Positions 58,093 to 64,000 of a stretch of 64,000 bases of DNA are shown here, piece after piece. Both the position numbers and the translations under genes were made by a program. The DNA comes from Owenia fusiformis (Eukaryota > Annelida > Polychaeta > Sabellida > Oweniidae). The notes below the pieces were generated by a model, which saw only the letters and a list, made by a program, of their open reading frames with translations, had not been told where the DNA came from and did not search any database. The DNA is taken from assembly GCA_903813345.2 (NCBI GenBank), contig CAIIXF020000012.1, forward strand, positions 6,011,001-6,075,000, in the 5' to 3' direction. Each line of letters starts with the position of its first letter. Position 1 is the stretch's first letter.

Positions 58093-59241
58093 TTGCTGGA
58101 ATTACACCACAAAATCCGCTAAAACGTTTTAGTGGAAAGCGCTTTACAAAATCGCCATTCTGATTACGCCAACATTTCTAAAGCGTCTTAGGAATTATAT
58201 ATTGGAATTACACCTGTTTTTTCTAAAACGCCTTTCGTGCACTTTTAACGATGTAGCTATGGATAATATCCAGCATACATGTATGTGTACATCTCCTGTA
58301 AATGTATTCTTTTTACATCTAAGACAAAACTGATCTTCCATAATTTGATTAAAAATGCATGACATTGCATAATTTTTATTTATCTTTTATTAATCATGAG
58401 AAAACATAATAAAAAGGTACCGTATTTTCTCGCATATAAGCCCTGGGCATGTAACTGAAAGAAGGGGTAATTTTGTCTGTTATTTTACCTCTTATTTTTC
58501 GCCCATGGGCGTATAAGTGTACTACTTTCGATTTTTGGCCCAGTTGGCGTAAAGGTTAGAAGAGCTGATGAATACAATGGACTACCGTACCTACTGTTGT
58601 AGTCCTACCGCATGTTTTGTAAGAATGAATGAATGTAAGAATGAATGAAGGAAATGTCAACTACAACCTTGGACTTAATGTTGAAACAAAGTAACAACAG
58701 AACGATCTGCCAGTGACAAAATACTCTTGAATTTATTGAAAAAATCAATGAATAGTCATTTTTTATAGACCCATGGGCGTATAAGCATACTACATTCGAT
58801 TTTTGGCCCATGAGCCTAACTTTAGAGGGGCGTATATGCGAGAAAATCCGGTAAAAGAAAAACATGTACATATTCTCTGAAGATAACACTTGATTTCGAT
58901 GTGACCTGGCGACCATCATCCATTTTTCAATTTCAATATAGCCAGATAGCAGCGTGACCGGATGTCTTATCATGTATCAAATGTTTCAAATGTATCAAAT
59001 ATTTCGTTTAGGGCAAATGTTAAAAACTAGTAAAAACCCGGGTAAGGCTTCTTACAAAAAACCGATCGGTATTACACTGCACACTTAAAACGTCTAACGA
59101 CTTATGCCATTTACTAGTGACAAGGGTTCTTGGAGTTTTAGAAAAGCGCTTTTGTAAAACCGCAATCGTGATTACACCTAATTCTTAAACCTGGTTAAAA
59201 CCGAAGACGCTTTTGTAAAACGCCATGTGTAATTCCAGCAA
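58093..59241. mobile_element. 1.15-kb inverted-terminal element with TTGCTGGAATTACAC ends
   Basis: Termini TTGCTGGAATTACAC and GTGTAATTCCAGCAA, with related AAACGCTTT/AAAGCGCTTT words inside both ends. It hosts the nested 58420-58851 MITE. No transposase frame. Confidence 0.82.
58420..58851. mobile_element. 432-bp MITE with CCGTATTTTCTCGCATATAAGC ends and TA duplication
   Basis: The left end CCGTATTTTCTCGCATATAA and the right end complement CCGGATTTTCTCGCATATA are flanked by TA at 58418-58419 and 58852-58853. An internal hairpin repeats GCCCATGGGCGTATAAG. A minus-strand 122-codon frame (58605-58973) runs out of the element and is not a gene. Confidence 0.85.
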
Positions 59242-59386
59242 ATCTCACTGTCACAGATAGAATTCAACTAATTCCCATTGTAAAGATTGATGATGACATC
59301 ACAGACTGTAAACGCATATAGACAGAAATAATTTCAAATGCATATTGGGATATTGTTTGCCAGGGCCAACAGAACAGTTTCAGCTA

Positions 59387-59899
59387 TAAAAGCCCTGTAT
59401 ACACTGCAAATAGCGTTTCAGTCGTTGCAATTGTTTCAATCAATTCAATGGTTTCAATGCTTGCATCATTTCCTACGTTTCAATGCTTACGTCATTTTGA
59501 AAATATCAATCGTTTCAATCGATACGCCTTTGAAATCAATTTAAAGTTTCGCTGTTTGCGCCTGTTTCGCCGTTTCAAGCATTTCAATCATACGATTAAT
59601 TCATAAAGGAACGGGCGAAATGATTGAAAAAAACGAACATGCACGTTTTTCGTTTCAAGCATTTCGCCGGGGCTTTTCAACCGTTTCAAGCATTTCAATC
59701 AATACGTCTCGAAAAATAAAATGACCATTTCGCTGCTTTCGCCTGTTTCGCCGCTTTCGCCTGTATCGCCGTTTCAAGCATTTCAATCAATTCGCCTAAG
59801 CTGTTTTAACATTCTCTTTCATTTCAACCATTTCAAACATTTCGGCCTTTTCGCCCCCCATTTCAAGCAATTCGCTTGCCAGTGTATACACCCCTTTTA
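59387..59899. mobile_element. About 510-bp element built of TTTCAA/TTTCGCC words
   Basis: The ends contain CTGTATACACTGCAAA and TTGCCAGTGTATACA. The interior is a quasi-repeat of GTTTCAAGCATTTCAATCA and GTTTCGCC-type words at roughly 8-20-bp spacing. Open frames in it are low-complexity products. Confidence 0.7.
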
Positions 59900-60039
59900 T
59901 TAGGAATTTTTAACTAGCATTAGTTCAGCAATCTATGTCAGAATGATGGGTATTTGTTACAGTCCTTTTTTTTTATATAATCCGCTGTTTAGGGAAGTAG
60001 GCCATCCCTCACACCCCCACAAAACAATTGAAAAGTTCT

Positions 60040-60600
60040 GAATTTATTTTATGTATTGTCTCAGACACTTTAAAAGTGCCCAGACACCATCAAATAGCTC
60101 CTTGATATAGTCAAAGTTTCTGGGGAACTAATACTTGTTCCCCCTCTGTCATCCTCACCCCACCTCCCCCTCGGGCACACCCCCCCCCCAAAAAAAAACA
60201 TCCCCAAGATTTGAAAAAATTGTGATTGTTGTTCATTTTTTTATTGACTCATACACTTTAAAAGTGCCCAGAAAGCACCAAATATCATCTTAAAATTGTA
60301 AAATTTTCTAGGAGAGTTGGGCACCCATCACCCTCACCCTTTTATCCTCTTTGACAACCCTTTGATTAATACACTTTGAAAGTGCACACTCACCCCCCCA
60401 CAAAACAATTGGGAATGTTTTGAAGTTGCATTTGTTAATATTAAACACTTTAAAAGTGCTCAGAAATCACCAAGTGACATAATGAAATCATAAATAATTC
60501 TGACACTGCATCCCAAAAACTAAAGCATTATTTACTCAAACACATTAAAAGTGCTCAGAATTAACCAGATAGCATAAAATTTTCCTGTGCTGCCCATTCG
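60040..60600. repeat. Diverged tandem repeat around CACTTTAAAAGTGCCCAGA
   Basis: ACACTTTAAAAGTGC and variants recur at about 60067, 60247, 60370, 60445 and 60541, each followed by a CAGA..CACCAAAT-type segment; C-rich blocks (CACCCCCCC) lie between. ACTTTAAAAGT is itself a palindrome. Confidence 0.7.
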
Positions 60601-61774
60601 CCCCTCTAAAAAGAAAATTATTAAAAAATCTGAATTTCTTTAAATTGATTCTATTGCCTTCTAGCACACCCTCCCTAGTATTCCAATGTTACTCCTAATT
60701 GCTCATACAATATTTAGTCTAAAACCAATATGAAAACAATAAAATACTACAAAATAGGCTGAGTGGCCTTAATATAGAGAGTAACTGACCCCCCCCTGAC
60801 TTACGAGTTTGAGTTATGCGGAAAAAAATCACAATTTTATTTTCTCTATTAAAAACTGCACCCCCTTGGACATGTTGGAGAAAAGTGTCTTACGGGCCTG
60901 TAGTTTATCTTAAATATGTTTAGACCACAAAAAGGGGGATAATTTTGTTGATATCTTTGCAACATATTTGTTTTAGAACATCTTTAATATGAGCAAAGGA
61001 TTTATCGAACTTAACTTACTTTTTATGAGTATCATGCGGGGCCTGGATATATACCGTGATAAGAAAATGAGAAAAATATTGACAATTTTGCCACCTGAGT
61101 GAATTAATCACTTTTATAATCTGACATCACACATTTTTGAGAATGCCTTAAGAGTAAATGTTATAGTGATCATGTCAATATAATGAATTTTTCTTATTTT
61201 TCAGTGTTTGCTGAAGATGTTCCCTGTTGTGCAAGTACCTGTACAAATCATGAAATTACCACACAATCAAATAAAATGACATTGGAACTCCGCCATCAGC
61301 TAGGCCTATTGTGAATGTGGCTAGGAAGAACAGCAAACATTGACTGTGTTGACTTATTTAACCAGGCTAAATTAACTTGCCCTGCAAAGTTCCTCATAAA
61401 AATACATGTGTGAATTAGAAGACCCAGCCAAGATAATGAATATATGAAAATACAATGTACCCCAGAAGCGTCTCATCTTCAAATCTCACAATGTCCATGA
61501 AGTGATTATCCTCTCAGCTATTTGTGACAAAATGATGCAGTAATGGAATCAGAGCCTTATTATTCAATGCTGATATCAAGAAACCCAAGTAACTGTGACT
61601 ATGCTCTAAATGGCAAAGAAACAGTAACAGTAGATGAAGAATAAAAATCAGTGAGGCAACAAAGACTGTTGACTATGATTATGAATGTTAACACAACTGT
61701 AATCAGTCAAATGAAACTTTATACATTGTGATACAAGACTTTAACTCCATCTCATCCAATCAATTTGTGATAGC
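60601..61774. other. Interior of the hAT composite, no gene
   Basis: No exon with paired splice sites supported. Confidence 0.4.
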
Positions 61775-62689
61775 GAAAATCCATTGGCAAGGGATTTTAC
61801 ATGAAAAAGCCAAACCCTAAAATCCTTCATGATTCATATGACTATGAGCTAAGGATGGCTACTACATCAGTGTATTGAAATGACAATTGAAACTCCCTAT
61901 GATACAGTAAATAATACTAGACTATTGGGATTCAAGTCAAAACCAACTTGACAAAAAATTCAAACACCAAATAAATTTATAACTTCAGCAGTTAGTATTA
62001 TACAGTAATATATTAATAAAATTAAATAAATGAAGTATTATTTGAATATAACATGAACTATTATAAATAAATACAATGTTTCTTTGTTATTTACTGCTGT
62101 GCTGGTGTACAAAATCTATCAGAGCATTGAAGTAATGACCAATACTGATAAAAAATTGACATAAACTTTGTTGGCCATTAACTTTCCCTCTATTTTCATT
62201 CCTGTTATAATGATATTTGTAACAAATTTGTGACACGTATACTTGAAGTGAACAAATCTACTCTCATTGTCTTTTGCATTTAGCATAAGGACAGATGTTC
62301 TATTTATGCCGACAAAAGAACAGATCTACTCTTATGCCGGGCATAAGAACAGATCTGCTCTTATGCCGGGCATAAGAACAGATCTGCTCTTATGCCCGGC
62401 ATAAGAACAGATCTACTCTTATGCCCGGCATAAGAACAGATCTACTCTTATGCCCGGCATAAGAACAGATCTACTCTTATGCCGGGCATAAGAACAGATC
62501 TTCTCTTATGCCCGGCATAAGAACAGATCTACTCTTATGCCGGGCATAAGAACAGATCTACTCTTATGCCCGGCATAAGAACAGATCTACTCTTATGCCC
62601 GGCATAAGAATTGAACCTAATTTGCCCAAACCTCATGTTTGCTGAAGTCCGAGTATTTGTAGGATTCCGAGTTCAAATGTCGGGGTGTT
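61775..62689. repeat. Right arm of the giant internal inverted repeat
   Basis: Reverse counterpart of 50013-50900; ends GTTCAAATGTCGGGGTGTT. Confidence 0.85.
62290..62612. repeat. 28-29-bp satellite with CTTATGCCSGGCATAAG palindrome, about 11 units
   Basis: The inverted counterpart of 50095-50300, expanded to more units (GAACAGATCTACTCTTATGC). The unit number differs between arms, so the arrays change length independently. Confidence 0.92.
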
Positions 62690-62939
62690 TATCAGTTTAT
62701 TGACTGTCTTGAGTCCTGGAAAGTGAACGGAGAGTGATGTGGTGACTTTGGCTGAATCATATCATGCTATTCCTGCGTCATCCATGTAAAGTGAACAACA
62801 GTGTCTGTCAAGATATAGGGACAGAAAATATTGGCATTTTGAAAGTTACCTTTTTTTCGTCTCTTTTACAAGACAATTTATGGGAGAAAGAAAAGTTGAA
62901 AAAGTAAAGCATATCACAGAAAATATTGACATTTACTGA

Positions 62940-63125
62940 ACTTCAAGTTTTCTCCAGGAAAAGTGGATGAATTTATGTACATGTATGCAGTGGACATTTT
63001 CAAAACACGTTACTTTGCCTTAAAAACGTAACTTTATCGAACTTAAACTTTTCTCCACGAAAGTGAATTTTTTAGGTAGGTATTTTCAAAACACGTTACT
63101 TTGCCTTAAAAACGTAACACCATCA
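62940..63125. repeat. Two-copy duplication of about 80 bp
   Basis: CATTTTCAAAACACGTTACTTTGCCTTAAAAACGTAAC-type sequence occurs at about 62995-63033 and 63080-63118, with GAACTT.A.CTTTTCTCCA in front of each. Confidence 0.8.
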
Positions 63126-63400
63126 CTTCCAAACAGGCACGACTTCAACCTGAGGTTGTCAATGCTTTGTTGTTCGTAAATGACTATTACAAACATAATT
63201 CAGTTTCTGGATCTGACGTTGACACTACAACTACACCGGAACTGCCCAACATAACTACAACCAAATCTGAGCCTGAGCATGAAGCTACTACACCCGAACT
63301 GCCAAACATGGACATCACACCTGAACTGCCAAACATGGAAATCACACCTGAACTACCAAACATGGAAATCACACCTGAACTGCCAAACATGGACATCTAA
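63110..63400 (+). pseudogene. hAT transposase C-terminal exon with TPELPNM repeats
   Basis: The frame reads TSKQARLQPEVVNALLFVND then YYKHN. The pattern K-x-R-L-x-P-x-x-V-x-x-L-x-F is typical of the hAT dimerisation C-terminus. A Thr/Glu/Pro-rich tail follows with three or four copies of TPELPNM(D/E)I encoded by 27-bp repeats, ending at TAA 63398-63400. A possible acceptor (CTTCCAAACAG at 63126-63136) would make it a last exon; a stop lies upstream at 63107-63109. No zinc finger or catalytic RNase-H core was found in the 13.9-kb element, so this is a relic lying about 175 bp from the right terminus. Confidence 0.6.
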
Positions 63401-63575
63401 ATGTCTATGTAAATGTACGCATCGTCAAAGTGGAAATTAAATGAATTAATCAAAAAAACGATGTGTCTTTTATTTCCCCGGGGATTATCGTCGGTTAACC
63501 GGTTAATAATTTCAATACCGGTAAATGCTCAATTCCGTACCGAAACCGTATAACCGGAATTACCGTCAGCCTCTA

Positions 63576-63715
63576 TTTGAAGTGCACAATCTGTATTATA
63601 TATATTCTGATATATTCTGTCTCGATATCCTGTATTGGCACTCGGCTCCGTCTCTTGCCAATACAGAATTTCTCGAGCAGAATATATACTGTATTGGACT
63701 TCAAATCATTCAATA
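63576..63715. repeat. Remainder of the split 312-bp palindromic unit
   Basis: Continues unit 2 after the hAT insertion: GATATATTCTGTCTCGATAT and CAATACAGAATTTCTCGAGC match 49357-49440. Confidence 0.88.
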
Positions 63716-64000
63716 ACTTATAATATTATCATTTCATTATATTGTGCCATCAAAAGAAATGGTACATTTTAGAGTGTGATACTCTGGTGCCATTTTCAAT
63801 AGATCTTACTTTTAGTGTTATTGAACTTCAAAGAGAAGTGAAGGTTATCCGCAAATAATATACCCATTGCATGGGATAGGTTATTTTCTTTGGTATAGCA
63901 AAATATTTGAGCTAAAAAATAATTTGTGAAGTTTTCTAAATGTTTTTAAATGAAAAAATAGCATGCTCCCCTAAGCTGGACAAATCTTTGACCACCTGTG
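63716..64000. other. Right flank, no gene
   Basis: No exon seen. CTCCCCTAAGCTGGACAAA at 63965 repeats half of the hairpin at 48985-49064. Confidence 0.45.

Larger units (their letters stand above)
57740..59960. repeat. Palindromic element with arms split by younger insertions
   Basis: 57745-58060 (CCATCATTCTG, CAGATTGCTG, GCTGAAACAGTTGTTTTGCC, CTGGCAAACAAT, GATGACATCATCAATCATCA) pairs in reverse with 59250-59386 plus 59899-59960. The centre is the 58093-59241 element; the right arm carries 59387-59899. Confidence 0.8.
49658..63575. mobile_element. 13.9-kb hAT-type composite element
   Basis: The left end TAGAGGTCGCAACGGTACTG and the right end (complement) TAGAGGCTGACGGTAATTCC share TAGAGG, which fits the hAT terminal consensus YARNG; both ends continue into CCGGTAACCG-like sequence. 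A perfect 8-bp duplication TTTGAAGT flanks it (49650-49657 and 63576-63583), the hAT hallmark. The neighbouring tandem unit shows the uninterrupted site (TTTGAAGTGCAATA). Inside are nested inverted-repeat elements and a transposase C-terminal exon near the right end, but no transposase core. Such length is unusual for a non-autonomous hAT. Confidence 0.85.

Noticed and set aside
58605-58973. 122-codon minus-strand frame
   Set aside because: It crosses the boundary of the 58420-58851 MITE into another element; no family resemblance.
62290-62612. CRISPR-like array of 28-29-bp repeats
   Set aside because: Units are contiguous with no unique spacers, each is palindromic, and the context is a eukaryotic transposon.

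Overview
The window is eukaryotic nuclear DNA from a metazoan, most likely a marine invertebrate; a lophotrochozoan such as a mollusc or annelid is my best guess. The reasons are AT-rich sequence, short exons with GT-AG introns, a NIT-domain receptor guanylate cyclase (a class known mainly from invertebrates), an invertebrate-style secreted C-type lectin, and a dense load of mariner, hAT, pogo-like and MITE elements with minisatellites. The species cannot be fixed from sequence alone. Nothing bacterial, viral or CRISPR-like was seen.

Layout. 0-8.2 kb: repeats plus scattered minus-strand exon candidates of an unrecognised gene ending in a Cys-rich CXC-like motif (2886-3089), with a possible first exon near 8.04-8.17 kb. 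8.49-11.08 kb: a complete three-exon C-type lectin (+). 11.8-22.4 kb: five consecutive phase-compatible exons of the nucleolar protein MYBBP1A (-). Their 8.1-kb intron holds a complete intronless rhodopsin-family GPCR on the opposite strand (18547-19530) and a 943-bp mariner. 22.4-26.9 kb: tandem and dispersed repeats rich in ATGGCGGCCAT. 26.94-39.85 kb: a complete 14-exon NIT-domain guanylate cyclase (+, 704 aa). Its introns carry an 84-bp minisatellite interrupted by a mariner, a pogo-like MITE filled with 76-bp repeats, and other arrays. 40.9-45.6 kb: a promoter-like block, an array of nine 16-bp palindromes, a small three-exon gene for a 115-aa protein (-) and a few orphan exon candidates. 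46-48.9 kb: no gene seen. 49.66-63.58 kb: one 13.9-kb hAT-type insertion with a perfect 8-bp target duplication, packed with nested inverted-repeat elements and keeping only a hAT transposase C-terminal exon.

The host genes look like unrelated neighbours, not a pathway: innate recognition (lectin), ribosome biogenesis or transcription (MYBBP1A), and signalling (GPCR and cGMP synthesis). The most notable biology is the intact NIT guanylate cyclase, the nested GPCR, the undescribed 115-aa gene, and the very large hAT composite with satellite-bearing inverted arms. Exon boundaries were set by hand from splice motifs and reading-frame phase, so single-base alternatives are possible.
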